A stretch of 64,000 bases of DNA from Theobroma cacao. Taxonomy: Eukaryota; Streptophyta; Magnoliopsida; Malvales; Malvaceae. The stretch is from the NCBI RefSeq assembly GCF_000208745.1, contig NC_030858.1, positions 36,733,283 through 36,797,282 of the forward strand. The letters run 5' to 3'. Numbering within the stretch: position 1 is the stretch's first letter; every line of letters starts with the position of its first letter. The translations under genes and the position numbers were made by a program. Under the pieces are notes generated by a model. The model was not told the DNA's origin. It saw nothing but the letters and a program-made list of their open reading frames with translations, and ran no database searches. This document shows, piece after piece, positions 1-11,975 of the stretch.

Positions 1-198
1 ATCTCTAAAAAAACGTGGACCAGTTCTCGTTCTTTCGACGGATCTAAAATTAATTTAGGACTTCGTCGATTAAGAATCGAGTTAATAGGTGACTAATCAC
101 ACCTAGATAAAAAGATTGGTGGCGACTCCCACACCCGCGAATATTTAATTTTCGCCCGCGTCTGGCGGACGGGTTCCCGGACCCGCACGTCACGACAA
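1..198 (-). repeat. Inverted copy of a ~195-bp dispersed repeat (left copy)
   Basis: Read on the minus strand, this stretch aligns almost base for base with 9442-9632 on the plus strand. Both begin with TTGTCGT and share the blocks GGAGTCGCCACCAATC, ACCTATTAAC and AGAAAGAACGAG, ending at TTTTTTAGAGAT. The window starts exactly inside the homology, so the repeat probably continues to the left. No open frame. It looks like part of a high-copy plant retroelement, but the family is not established. Confidence 0.8.
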
Positions 199-2052
199 GA
201 TGCTTGTCCTTAAAATTTAATATAAGGTGAAAATTATGTACACATGATAATATTTAAGTTTTTTTTTCTCTTTTTTGTGTTGTTGGGTGGTCACTCTTTA
301 GGCTAGCTAGCTCTTCATGGTTCGTACGTGACTGAGAACTATGATAATATTTAAGTTGTCGATAAAGAGAACTCGTCACTCAATACTAATAATCGTATAA
401 AAATTATAATCTAAAAATCTCGTATTTGAGTTTTTGTATACGAGGTAATTTTACATGATAACATCTATCAAAATAAAGAGCAAAAATCGAATAAAAAATA
501 AGAAATGATTAAATTGATGAACTGTTTGTTCTTCTTGTTATTTTAATACGTAGTAACTTTTGTTAATGTTAATCTCAAATGAAACAATTTATCTAATATA
601 ATATAGAGTATATAGTAATTAATTAAGTAGAGTAGAGTGACAGAGCTAGGCTTCTTCCTCCATTATTGAGTTTGAAAGTCTAATAAACATCTCTGTAGAT
701 GGAAGTAGCCAGTTGACTGAATTAGGAGGCATCTGATAATATATGCTATTAATTCCTTCACCTAACTATTACACTGTCCTCCCTATTTAATGCCCCCCCA
801 AAGCAATCTGAGGTATGCATAATCTCCATCTTTCTTCTTTCTCTTCTCCACCGAATATTGCTGAAAACTGTAAAAAATTTATAGTACTGCTTGACCAAAA
901 TAAGAGGCTTTGTACTTAACCTATCTAACAGTGACCATCTTCGTAAAAACATTCGTTGATACTAAGGTTAAAAGTCACAGTTGGAAAGGGAAAAAGATCG
1001 AGGAAAAGCAAAACCATTTCTGGGTTTTTGTTTTCAAAACGTGCGGGTTTACTTATTGCAAGAGTTGACTAGTGGAAGTTCTTAATTTCAAGATAAGTAC
1101 GAGAGACTGGAGAGTGGAGAGTGACCTCGCTCAACCGCAAAGTTTTTCCACAGGGCCTAGTCTTGATAATGCTTCACTTTATCTTGATACTGGCCCTAGC
1201 TTGACTTTGGATGCAGAACATATCTAAAGGCAGAGAGTTGCCTACCTTGAAAGTGATGCTATAAAGTCAAATCCAAACTCTTTCAATTCTTACACCAAGA
1301 AACTACTTCGTCATTGAATCAGCATATTTAGAAATTAATCAACACAATGCTGGAAAATGTTCCAATTACTATTAAAGAAAAGGGTTCGACTCCAATGCAA
1401 TGAAATTGTTGAAGTTAAGCAAGTTCTCTAACATGCCAAACGTGTATTAAGAAAGGAGCTATATTGATGCATAAAGAGCTTATTTTTCTCGAATTGGTCA
1501 AACCTAATTCGTAACACAAGTTAGACTATTTAGTCACCGTTTAATGGAATTAGCTTTGCTTGTTGGAATGACATTGCAGCAGGGACTTGTTTTCTTCCCT
1601 ACCTTTACATCGCTAGCCACTACCTTCGTCCTTCTTAAATGTGGATAACCCTTGTTGGGTAAGCTGCTAACTGTGAACTATAATGGCTTTCTGTTTGATG
1701 ACAATGGAGTTTGAATTTTGAACACTTTGCTGACCCAACTGGAATTACGAAATTAAACGAAACTAAAATCAATAATAAAAAAATATATATGGTAATATGA
1801 TGACATGTGCAAGGATTGCAATTTGCCCCTCTTGGCTCTTAATTTGGGTTTTGTTGATCTTGATGAGAAGATTAAAGTCGTGGTGTTTCCCTTTGCTCTC
1901 ACTCACATGCCGAGCTCGCTAAAAGGGGTGGCTAGTGTTCAACTTTGTAATAAAGATTGATACGAAATTACACACAAAATCAGTTGGTGGGAGTTGAGTG
2001 ATGGCAATGGGTTTTAAGCATATTCACATGCCCAACTCATTGTGGTCTCTCC
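199..2052. other. Intergenic region upstream of the KCS gene
   Basis: AT-rich sequence without a convincing coding frame on either strand; only short stop-bounded frames occur. No RNA gene or long repeat was recognised. The right end must contain the promoter of the ketoacyl-CoA synthase gene. Confidence 0.5.
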
Positions 2053-2059
2053 TTTATAA
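2053..2059 (+). promoter_or_regulatory. Candidate TATA box of the KCS gene
   Basis: TTTATAA lies 138 bases before the ATG at 2197, inside CTTTATAAGG. This leaves a 5' leader of about 100 bases, normal for a plant gene. It is a motif match only; no transcript start is known. Confidence 0.35.
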
Positions 2060-2196
2060 GGGCTTTCATTTGATCCCCCCATCTAACCAAGTATAGCTTC
2101 CCACAAAGCACAAAAATTTCATCTCCCTCTGTTTCTATATCTCGTTCTTTGCCTTTTAACGTCCTTTCCTGTCTTCCTTTATAATTTTTTTCTCTC

Positions 2197-3594
2197 ATGG
2201 AGCTGCTCTCTTTCTTGCTGCTTCTCCCAATCCTACATCTCTTCTTCACAATTTGGAAGTGGGTTGATAACAAGAGAGACCAAGATTGTTACATTTTAGA
2301 CTACCAATGTTTCAAGCCAGCTGATGATAGAATGGTTGGGACTGAGTTCTGTGGGGAGGTGATAAAAAGGAACAAGAACCTTGGCCTCAACGAGTACAAG
2401 TTCCTGTTGAAAGCCATTGTCAGCTCCGGGATTGGGGAACAAACCTACGCCCCAAGAATCATGTTCTCTGGCAGAGAAGAGAGCCCAACATTGTCAGATG
2501 GCATCTTGGAAATGGAAGAATTTTTCTATGATAGCATCGGGAAGCTCCTGTCCAGGTCTGGCATTTCCGCTCAGGAAATTGATCTTCTAGTCGTCAACGT
2601 CTCCATGCTATCTGCGGTTCCTTCTCTGTCTTCTAGAATCATAAATCACTACAAAATGAGGCAAGACATTAAGGCTTTTAACTTAACCGGCATGGGATGT
2701 AGTGCAAGTTTGGTTTCTCTCGACATTATTCGCAATGTTTTTAAGTCCTACAAGAACAAGTACGCGTTGCTAGTAACCTCGGAGTCTTTGAGTCCAAATT
2801 GGTATGCAGGCAACGACAGATCCATGATCCTCGCGAATTGCTTGTTCCGTTCGGGTGGCTGTGCAATTCTTTTGACAAACAACAAGTCCTTAAGGCATCG
2901 TGCAATGTTCAAATTGAAATGCTTGGTGAGGACACACCACGGAGCTAGAGATGAGTCCTACAATTGTTGTATCCAAACGGAAGATGAGAAAGGAAGGATG
3001 GGATTTCACCTTGGCAAAAGCCTTCCCAAAGCGGCTACTCGTTCTTTTGTGGACAATTTGAGGGTGATTTCCCCTAAGATCCTGCCTATTAGGGAACTAC
3101 TTCGGTTCATGGTAGTGTCACTTGTCAAGAAATGGAACCGCCATGGTTCTCCCAAGGGAACTCCCCAGGGACCAATCAAAGCTGCAGTGAACTTCAAGAG
3201 TGGAGTGGACCATTTCTGCATCCACACAGGAGGCAAAGCAGTGATTGATGGGATTGGGATAAGCCTTGATCTTACTGAGTATGATCTGGAGCCGGCTAGG
3301 ATGACTCTGCATCGATTTGGCAACACTTCTGCTAGTAGCCTCTGGTATGTTTTAGCATACATGGAAGCCAAAAAGAGGTTGAAGAGAGAAGACAGGGTGT
3401 TGATGATAAGCTTTGGAGCTGGTTTTAAATGCAACAGCTGTTTGTGGGAGGTGGTGAGGGATTTAGGGGATGGAAATGTGTGGAAAGATGAAATTGACAG
3501 GTACCCACCGAAGTCATTGGCTAATCCTTACATGGAGAAGTATGGTTGGATCCAGAATGAAGACCCTAGCACCTTCAAAATTCCAGAGGACTAG
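2197..3594 (+). CDS. KCS: 3-ketoacyl-CoA synthase (KCS12/KCS19-like)
   Basis: Condensing enzyme of the ER fatty-acid elongase. It joins malonyl-CoA to a long acyl-CoA, the first step toward very-long-chain fatty acids for waxes, sphingolipids and suberin. The single uninterrupted frame encodes 465 aa, the normal size for the shorter KCS subgroup. A hydrophobic N-terminal segment (residues 3-20) serves as membrane anchor. The FAE1/CUT1 condensing domain follows, with the active cysteine in GMGCSAS (Cys168), and further on His343 in IHTGG and Asn376 in RFGNTSAS, the Cys-His-Asn triad of this family. The C-terminal FGAGFKCNSCLW block is also typical. All key residues are present, so an active enzyme is expected. 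Intronless structure is common in the family. Subgroup KCS12/KCS19 is inferred from the short N-terminus; a phylogeny could place it differently. Confidence 0.95.
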   Translation: MELLSFLLLLPILHLFFTIWKWVDNKRDQDCYILDYQCFKPADDRMVGTEFCGEVIKRNKNLGLNEYKFLLKAIVSSGIGEQTYAPRIMFSGREESPTLSDGILEMEEFFYDSIGKLLSRSGISAQEIDLLVVNVSMLSAVPSLSSRIINHYKMRQDIKAFNLTGMGCSASLVSLDIIRNVFKSYKNKYALLVTSESLSPNWYAGNDRSMILANCLFRSGGCAILLTNNKSLRHRAMFKLKCLVRTHHGARDESYNCCIQTEDEKGRMGFHLGKSLPKAATRSFVDNLRVISPKILPIRELLRFMVVSLVKKWNRHGSPKGTPQGPIKAAVNFKSGVDHFCIHTGGKAVIDGIGISLDLTEYDLEPARMTLHRFGNTSASSLWYVLAYMEAKKRLKREDRVLMISFGAGFKCNSCLWEVVRDLGDGNVWKDEIDRYPPKSLANPYMEKYGWIQNEDPSTFKIPED

Positions 3595-5745
3595 AAAGAG
3601 TTGAAAGGAAAAGAAAGACAAACAAAATAGAATCAATTTGAAGGTCTTGTTTTTTTTCTTTTATTTTCTTCCCTTTGATTTCCTGTCTTTGATTCTTAAA
3701 TTACTGTATACTATTAAGTTATTGTATTGTTAAATCCCATGGTGGATTCATCACCGATACGGTGGGCAGCTTCCAATATGGTTCGAAGTTTGCCATATCC
3801 TATTGGAAGGCTGGGGTTCTTCTTCTTCTTCAATTTTTTTCTTTTCCCTTCTACAGGGTTGGATTAATTGGCACTCCTTATTATTGCAATTTAAGGGAAA
3901 TAGAAAAGATTTGGCTTATAGTTTGTATCACCAGTGCATGGATTTATTATATTTAGTAAGAGTTTGCTCTTACTCATACACATGCTCAAGTTCTACTGTT
4001 TTTTCTTCCTTCTTTTGATTTGTTTCCAACCTTTAGCATTTAAGCTCATACACTGAGAAGAGGGTCCATAATGGATGATAATCCCCAACATGAATACCAG
4101 ATGTCCTGATTTCAAGTAATTGAAGTGAAAGTTTTATCTTTCATTTTAAAAAATTGTTTATTAAAATTCTCGTTAGTAAAATTTATTAAAAATTAAAATA
4201 AATATGTAAAAGTATACTCTTTTAACAAGTGAATTATTTATGAGACATTGAAATATATAATTAACACCCAAAGGTGCACAGAAATTGGTCAAGTAAACCT
4301 CAACTCAAGCTTTTATTAGTTAGAAGGGATTAGTGCCAGCAGGCAATGGCTATCTGATTTAGAAATGATCTTAATTATATTCTGTACGACTGTGTTGCAT
4401 TTAATGAAGCTTTTATAGGTCGAAATGTGAAGAATATTTACAGTTGGGCTTAGAATAGAAAGAGTTAGCTGGAAGTTATATTTATATTTGGTTTGTCATC
4501 CACAAATTGTCAAATTAATTGAGGCTTTCCTGTTTTTGCTTTCTGAGTACTTCATCAATGATAATTCATATCTTTGTTGAAATTTAAGTGAAATTCATGA
4601 AAGGTGTTTGGTCAAAAAGAAAAATTAATGAAAAGTGACTACTGACTTCCTACTGTCATTTGAGTTATTTGACCTATGGTCATGTATCAATTAAGGAAGA
4701 ATTGAAGAGACGTATAAAATTGTAAGGAATTCTGCATTGTAACATTTAACTCCATGGTACATATATTAACTATCTTCCCATACGTCCCTGACAGCAAATG
4801 CCAGCCAGCCCTAAATTCTTAATGATAGCAATGAATCATTGGTCTCTAGTTAGCAAGTCACAGTGGTCCATGAACTACCTTTTACACTTAAAACACACCA
4901 TGAATTGGTCAATTCAGCCAGCCTAGGCTCCATTTCTGCACTGCATTGGCCAGGACAAAAAGGCCTTCATGGGTGCATTTCTTGTCACCACCACTCCCAT
5001 TTTCAACTGGACAGGTAGTTAATCCTCTTTCTCTTTAATTCTATCCAAGAAAGAGAGATGAAGTTATGGAGAATTTAATGGCCTTTGCCTTTCTTGTGAT
5101 TGCTACTGTGAACAAATACATTTCCTCTGACAGACAGCATGAAATAAAATATGAAAAAACAAAGGGAAAAAGAAACCATTATTATTTTCACTTGGAAATA
5201 AAAACGCTAGAAAAAGATTGTTAATTATTGTCTCCCCTCTAATTCAAGTCCAATGATATACTTACCTGTGTTCTCCTAAGTGATCACAAGGGAGATTGGC
5301 AAAAATTTCCTTGACAACAGAGAAATTTGTTATCACAAAGAGACTAAACATGACGGATAGGAAACAAGATCAGAAATGTCATGATCCCAAGTACACAAAA
5401 CCCACGCCCCTAAAGAAGGTCTATTTAGTAAAGCAAATTCAGATGACAAAGGTGGACCATTGGGTATGAAAAGAATTAAATAAATGGCACTACCATCATA
5501 AACCACCTCACGTCCACCCCCCAACAAACATGTACCGCTGATTAAATAAGAGTTGGCCTGTTTATATAGTTTCATTGAATATGTACTTTCTAGTACAAGA
5601 TAAAAGATTCAATTTTGTTTTTATTGAATTAAAACATATAAGACTACAAGAATTACTATGTAATTGGGTTGTTTTACTTTAATTTTTCATATACAGGGTA
5701 TTTCTCATTTCCAATTTGGTTATTCATTCATGTGTGCTTTAATAA
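3595..5745. other. Intergenic region downstream of KCS
   Basis: The first ~120 bases are T-rich and presumably the KCS 3' untranslated region. The rest is AT-rich, with only short stop-bounded frames lacking any recognisable domain. No gene supported. Confidence 0.5.
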
Positions 5746-5956
5746 CACGTTTGGTTCACGGAATAGATAGAAATAAAATTGAATAACTATTACGTGAGAA
5801 TAGAATGAGGTGAGAATAGAATAAAATAGGTATTACGTAATTTGGTATAATGAATGGAATAAAGCAAGAATAATTATTATGATTTATTGCAGTGTTTGAT
5901 TGGTAACTATAATTTTGAAATAAGAAATGAATAGAAAATAAAAAGATTAAAAAATA

Positions 5957-6636
5957 NNNNNNNNNNNNNNNNNNNNNNNNNNNNNNNNNNNNNNNNNNNN
6001 NNNNNNNNNNNNNNNNNNNNNNNNNNNNNNNNNNNNNNNNNNNNNNNNNNNNNNNNNNNNNNNNNNNNNNNNNNNNNNNNNNNNNNNNNNNNNNNNNNNN
6101 NNNNNNNNNNNNNNNNNNNNNNNNNNNNNNNNNNNNNNNNNNNNNNNNNNNNNNNNNNNNNNNNNNNNNNNNNNNNNNNNNNNNNNNNNNNNNNNNNNNN
6201 NNNNNNNNNNNNNNNNNNNNNNNNNNNNNNNNNNNNNNNNNNNNNNNNNNNNNNNNNNNNNNNNNNNNNNNNNNNNNNNNNNNNNNNNNNNNNNNNNNNN
6301 NNNNNNNNNNNNNNNNNNNNNNNNNNNNNNNNNNNNNNNNNNNNNNNNNNNNNNNNNNNNNNNNNNNNNNNNNNNNNNNNNNNNNNNNNNNNNNNNNNNN
6401 NNNNNNNNNNNNNNNNNNNNNNNNNNNNNNNNNNNNNNNNNNNNNNNNNNNNNNNNNNNNNNNNNNNNNNNNNNNNNNNNNNNNNNNNNNNNNNNNNNNN
6501 NNNNNNNNNNNNNNNNNNNNNNNNNNNNNNNNNNNNNNNNNNNNNNNNNNNNNNNNNNNNNNNNNNNNNNNNNNNNNNNNNNNNNNNNNNNNNNNNNNNN
6601 NNNNNNNNNNNNNNNNNNNNNNNNNNNNNNNNNNNN
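5957..6636. other. Assembly gap of 680 N
   Basis: Unresolved bases inside the candidate TIR element; the flanks are extremely AT-rich, which may be why assembly failed. Open frames crossing it are artefacts. Confidence 0.99.
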
Positions 6637-6928
6637 ATTTGCATTTTTCATTTTTTGATTTAAATTTCACTTAATAATTTAAAATTAAATATTTTAAAAT
6701 ATTAATTTTTATTTTATAATTTAAATATATCATTATTAAAATATGAAAATATTATAATTTTTTAATTTTAATTAAAATATTAATTTTATAAGTTTAAGTT
6801 TGTAATTTTAAAAACAAATAAGGACATATAAGTCCAAAACATTTGAATTTTATTCCCATGGTTGTGGAATAGCTAATACCATGGGGGAAGATGATATTAG
6901 CTATTCCAAGCTTTTACCCAATTTTAAA

Positions 6929-6958
6929 GAATAGCCATTCCTTTTGGAATGGCTATTC
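6929..6958. repeat. Perfect hairpin, 13-bp arms
   Basis: GAATAGCCATTCC and its exact reverse complement are separated by TTTT, near the right end of the candidate TIR element. A looser copy of the same motif pair surrounds 6867-6908. These are probably subterminal repeats of the element. Confidence 0.8.
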
Positions 6959-7044
6959 CTTCCCCACATGCAAACCAAACAAGGGGATAAAATTTTGTAA
7001 GGAATAAAGGGGGAATGGCTTAGCTATTCCCCCAACCAAACGTG

Positions 7045-9441
7045 ACCTAAATGTTTTAGGTGATCTTTTCAATGTTTACCTCCTTTATTACGAAACTTAG
7101 CTTGGAGTTCACGTAAATTGGTCATGGTTTAATGTTACAAGATCATTACCTTCTCTCAAAAAATTAATTTGATGGACACTTATATGTCCAGAATCTTTTT
7201 GTTTATCCGATGTGAGATTGCATAACATTCTCTCTTATTTGAATTCTGGATGCCTTCATCACAAATTAGATCACTTTGCCTACTCCACTCGAGTGCTTAG
7301 CCTGATATTGGAATCGAGTTCGGGCTAGCTTTAATACTACTTTATTACAGAATTAAGAAATGCAATGTTCACTTTTATAGATTTAGACTCCTATCTTATC
7401 TTTTTGAGAAATTTTGTAACATGTACATAAAAATAATCCTTACTAGTATTTTCTTAGAAAAGTAGTCGGTAAGCACATGAATATATAAACAAATGATAAA
7501 CCATGACAAGTAATTGCCACGTTTCACAATTTAGATTAATTTTCTTTCAGCCATTGACTTACAAGAAAAGGTAATTATACTACTTGTACTTGGCATTATC
7601 GGGTGTTTTTTTTATTCCCAATCATGAAAATAGCATTTGTCTATGAGAAGATAAGCTTTTAAAGTTCAATCATTTTCCCAAAGCGTAAAGGTCAATTTTG
7701 CATGATTTAGTCAAATTGTGAAAGCCTGGGGGGAAGTATTTACTATTGGTATATACCCTTGAGTCAATTGGATTGGTCAATGAATATATATTATCATTTA
7801 ATGCATATTTAATCGCATAACTACATGTGATAGAGGTTTTCTTTCATATTAATGCAATAATAAGGAGTTATTAAGTACTAATTAGATGAAGTCCATGGAA
7901 CATAAAAGCCTTGCAAAAGAATTGCAAAGTTGTTATAATTATAAAATCACTATGCATCAAAGCCATGTTTTTAAAATTGTTCCTGGTTATTGTATTGTCA
8001 AGATAGGGCATTGACAATACTCAGAGATTAGTATATGTTAGATCTCCTTACTTGGAAAGTAAGCAATCGATCTCATAGATTGAAGTATATGAGATACTTG
8101 AGGATAACATGTGGGTGCTTGTTAAAGATCAAGTTCAGTGCATATGACCTGCTATAAGAACTCCATTTGATATTTACTCAAGTGTCTATAGAATATGTTA
8201 TCATGTGATAGTCGTACAACTAATCCTCGGACTTGAGACACCATGTCATCTTATATGTAAAATGATATACTTTGATTTTACCTTTACGGGTCTGGAAGAA
8301 ACCAAATGCCTAAACAGGGTGTTTTTAGGTATGTCATGAAGCACACGAAGGTGGATGAGTGATCAAGAGATGACTCATCACTCCAAGTGATATGAGGGGA
8401 TGTGTCTCTATTGTTCTTAATTCTTGATTAACTTGTATAAATGCTTTGGCAAAAGCATGATGAATTTAAGAAAAATTAGTTTCCTAAATTCATAAGGTTA
8501 GTCATGAATTATGGAACTAATATGGAATGTTATAAGTAGACACTGAGTTATGCTTTATGACATATCTAGGATATTTGATGAAAGAATCATATTGCACTGA
8601 TAGGTTTATCACTGAAGGGTTTTGTCAAATTCTTTAATTAACTCTCTAACATTTGGTTGGTCATGATGTATTGCTAAATGCCGCTCATGATCTATAAATA
8701 TAAATTAATTATCAAATTGATATTTGATTAGGATTTATATTTATTGCCAACATGTTAAAAGCCTAATAAATTACACACATTAAGTGACATGATTGAAATT
8801 AAATAAGGATAATCAATTAAGTTGTACTTAATTAGAATAGACCAAAATAAAGTGGGAAGTTAATTAGGTTCACAAGGACCTAATTGAATTAAAATATAAC
8901 TGTTGTATCTAGGGTTACAACTTAGTTTGACTATATAAATATGTTATGTTAGCCAACTAAAACTCGAAGCCTTTAGCTACTTTTTAGCTGTTTCATAAAA
9001 ATAAGAAAAAGAAAAATAGTTTTCTTTGTCTAACAGAAACAAGATTCGGCAAGAATTTTTTATCTTTTTGTTTTAGAAACAAACTTACTGGTACAAATAA
9101 AATTCTACCTTTAAGAAGGTCTTATTCGGTCGCTATGTGAATTACTGTTAGAGGCCAAACACTTGGATGACTGAAGATTTGACAAATTCTAAAGGTAAAG
9201 AAGTAAAGATTTCGATTGCAGGATTTTAGACTATTTTATTCTTTTTTTAGGTTACTTGCTTCATCACAAGCGTTTTTTGATTTAATTGGTTCTTGATTAC
9301 TATATTTTAGAGCAAGGTATGTAATACTTAAACTTATAAATATTAATAATTAATTTGAAAATTACATGAAAAACATAAACATTAATTTTATAGAATTCAG
9401 CTATTTCTTTGATTAAATGTTAGTTTATTTTTTCGTTACAT
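7045..9441. other. Non-coding AT-rich stretch, possible decayed transposon
   Basis: No coding frame. The part from about 8000 on is less AT-biased and runs straight into the dispersed repeat at 9442, so it may be the non-coding body of the same decayed retroelement. I could not find matching terminal repeats. Confidence 0.35.
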
Positions 9442-9632
9442 TTGTCGTAACGTGCTAGTCCGGGAACTCGACCGCTAGACGTCGGTTAAAATAAAATGGT
9501 TTAGGAGTCGCCACCAATCATCTTTTATCTAGATGCGATTGGACACCTATTAACCCGATTCTAATCAACGAAGTCTTAAATTAATTTTAAATTCGTAGAA
9601 AGAACGAGTATTGATCCACGTTTTTTAGAGAT
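9442..9632 (+). repeat. Inverted copy of a ~195-bp dispersed repeat (right copy)
   Basis: Plus-strand counterpart of 1-198, see that entry. It continues to the right into a GC-richer stretch to about 9715 (GGTTCGGGAG, GGTTACGCACGG, GGCGCCCGTTCC), which the left copy cannot show because the window begins there. Confidence 0.8.
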
Positions 9633-11059
9633 GGGTTCGGGAGTGCGGTTACGCACGGAGAAGGGTTATCACCTCCGTGGCGCCCGTTCCACGAACGGTA
9701 CCATTTAATCTTAAGTTATCTTATTATAGCCTACTTTTGATTTAATCCCTGCTTATTAACTAATTTTTTAATAAACTGACTGCTTGAGTCTTTTATTTGG
9801 TTTTACGTATGCACATGATGTAAGCGTAAAATGATGTCATGGCTTGTTTATTTTAAATAATGGGGTCGGTAATCTTTTATTGAAAAATCATTCGAAAACC
9901 ATCCCAATGCTTTGATGAAGTCTCGAAATTTTTCTCACCTAGAGATATCCCCAAAAGAACTCGTCTCTACAAGCTCCTCGGGGAAATCCTGTCATCGAAA
10001 CTCCTGCACCATTTGCAAGATAACTGTGGCATGCTGTGACAGGATAAAATAATGATGTCTACATGCAGGGGTTTATTGACTTAGATGGTTCATAATTCAT
10101 CCAATTATGTGTTTAATAATTTATCACCTTATTCATATATTTATTTTGTCATTTTTTTATGGATTATATATTTATTTTATTTTTTTGTTTTCTATTTAAA
10201 TCCATATCCTTTAATTAACGTTGTTGATTAATATTTTACTTGATTATATAACTTATCAAATAAACAATTAATTAATTTTTTTAAACGATTAAATTAACTT
10301 TATTTAGTAATATTTATTTAAGCTAATTAACTAATTTAANATTTGTTTTAAGGTAAGGCTACCATTTTATCTAACTTTTCATGCAATTTTAATGTGAATA
10401 GTGTTTGGATGTTAGGTTCATCGAGATGATTTTATATTGAATGTGAAACTTCAGCTTTTTTGCCTTATTGCAAAGGAACCAGCCTATCATCAGCTTAGTT
10501 CTATTGAGCAACTTGGGTACATAAATGATTTCTATAGAAGGTATAAGAATAAATGTAATCATACATGAATGTTATACTCCGATTTGACTTTCATTTTTCA
10601 TTTTACTATGTTAAAGTTGATAATACATGTTTTTATGCAATTGAATTTGATGTTCAATAGTTACTATTATCAAAAAGTTAAAAAAAAGACTAGGGAGTTA
10701 TTTGCATTTAAAAATGGCCTACAAATATAATTTTGGGAAATCTTTAATATAAATATATATATATGTATATATGTTCTTTTAAACTATGTATCTTTACTAT
10801 TTTTTTTATTATGACTATCATTGTTTTTTTATTTTTTTGTTATTTTGATTTCCTAACATTAATAAATTATATGTATATATATATATGTATAACTTTTCTT
10901 AATATGGTTTAAATTATAACAATAAAAATGAAAATACATTTTTATTTAACAAAAATAGGCTAGACACAAAATCAATTAAAACCAGAGAGGAAGGTAACTT
11001 TTCTAGACTCAGATTAGCCCAATTCAATAACCCACAGAAGGCCCAAAACTGCTATGCCG
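9633..11059. other. Non-coding, transposon-like and AT-rich
   Basis: The first ~450 bases continue the repeat above; the rest is very AT-rich with short TA-microsatellite tracts near 10755 and 10870. No open frame with coding character. Confidence 0.4.
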
Positions 11060-11784
11060 GATCTGCTTCTTGAGATCCACAAGGCTGAGCTCAAAACGCA
11101 CCATTTTGTGTATTTGTTTGACAGCTTTTAATCCACCAAAACGTCGTCGTTTTGATCCTAAACCTAAGTATTTAAACCTTCCTTTTCCCTTCTCTTCTCA
11201 TTTTCTACCTTTTTTTTCTCTCTCTAGCCGCACCCTCTCTACCTTCTCTATAGCTTCAAGCCACGACCCCCCCTTCGCCGTCGGCCTTCACTCTCCCTTC
11301 CTTTACCACAGATCGGGCCTCTCCCTGCCGTCGGTGCCGCTAGGATCTGCTTCTTGACCTCTTTCCTTTCGTCGACGACAAGCCCAAACCCCTTTTTCCT
11401 AATCGACGACGAAACCAGCTCCCCTCCTCCTAAGCGGTGGCAGCCCCAAACTTAAACACCCCATCGACGGCACAAAACCCCCTCCAAAATCGGCAACAAC
11501 CACCCAAACTCCTCTTCCTTAAATACCCAAACCAAAAAATACACTAAAATCACCCTCTAGCCCCTTTTATTTTATATATTTTTTTGTATTTAAATGTTTT
11601 TGTTGTTGATTGTGGTTAAGGTAGTTGGCTTCTAGATCTTAGGATTTTTTTTTATTTTTGGTTGTTGGATCTGTGTTTTTTGGAGTATTTTCTCTCTGTT
11701 TCTTTTTTGAAACTTTTTTGAATCTCGGTTTTCTTGCCATCCTCTCCCCGGATCGGTTTGAAACCTCTCCCTTTTAAGAATTGA
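11060..11784. other. Pyrimidine-rich region of uncertain nature
   Basis: Contains AAAACGTCGTCGTTTT, a palindromic motif, followed by a C/T-rich, GC-richer stretch (11170-11550) unlike its surroundings. A 95-codon frame at 11070-11357 is of low complexity and matches no family I know. It could be a retroelement LTR or leader. Confidence 0.3.
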
Positions 11785-11975
11785 ATTGTCCAAAAATTTG
11801 GACAATCTAAAGGTGAAATCATGCTCTTTTGAGCATGATTTCACAAGGCTCTGGCAAACAGGAAGGGTCGGTAGCCCGAGGTGACCACTCTTCCCCAAAT
11901 TCGATTACCTTTCAAGGGCATTAATGCCCTGTAATGATGAACTGGAAAAGGGGCTGAGCACACGCTCAGTCCCTT
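11785..11975. repeat. Cluster of four tandem hairpins
   Basis: Hairpin 1: 11785-11794 and 11797-11806, 10-bp perfect arms (ATTGTCCAAA). Hairpin 2: 11813-11826 and 11831-11844, 14-bp perfect arms (GTGAAATCATGCTC) with loop TTTT. Hairpin 3: 11915-11930, a 16-bp palindrome (AGGGCATTAATGCCCT). Hairpin 4: 11948-11959 and 11964-11975, 12-bp arms (AAGGGGCTGAGC), one G-T wobble, loop ACAC. No hammerhead-ribozyme core or coding frame was found. Confidence 0.85.

Larger units (their letters stand above)
5746..7044. mobile_element. Candidate non-autonomous TIR DNA transposon containing the assembly gap
   Basis: The left end reads CACGTTTGGTT followed by GGAATAG; the right end reads CTATTCC followed by AACCAAACGTG, its reverse complement. 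The interior on the right is full of GGAATAGC/GCTATTCC inverted motifs, the style of many plant MITE-like elements with a GTTTGGTT terminus. About half the element is hidden in the N gap, so neither length nor coding content can be judged. A clear target-site duplication was not found. Confidence 0.55.

Noticed and set aside
3006..3434. 142-codon antisense frame within KCS
   Set aside because: Shadow of a well-supported coding sequence; no independent start, domain or splice context.
5756..6670. Long minus-strand open frames across the gap
   Set aside because: They are open only because the bases are N; the readable ends are low-complexity.
11070..11357. 95-codon frame
   Set aside because: Serine/proline/leucine-rich product of pyrimidine-rich DNA; no domain and no gene context.
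11785..11975. Hammerhead ribozyme (retrozyme) hypothesis
   Set aside because: The CTGATGA and GAAA core boxes with proper stems were not found around the hairpins.
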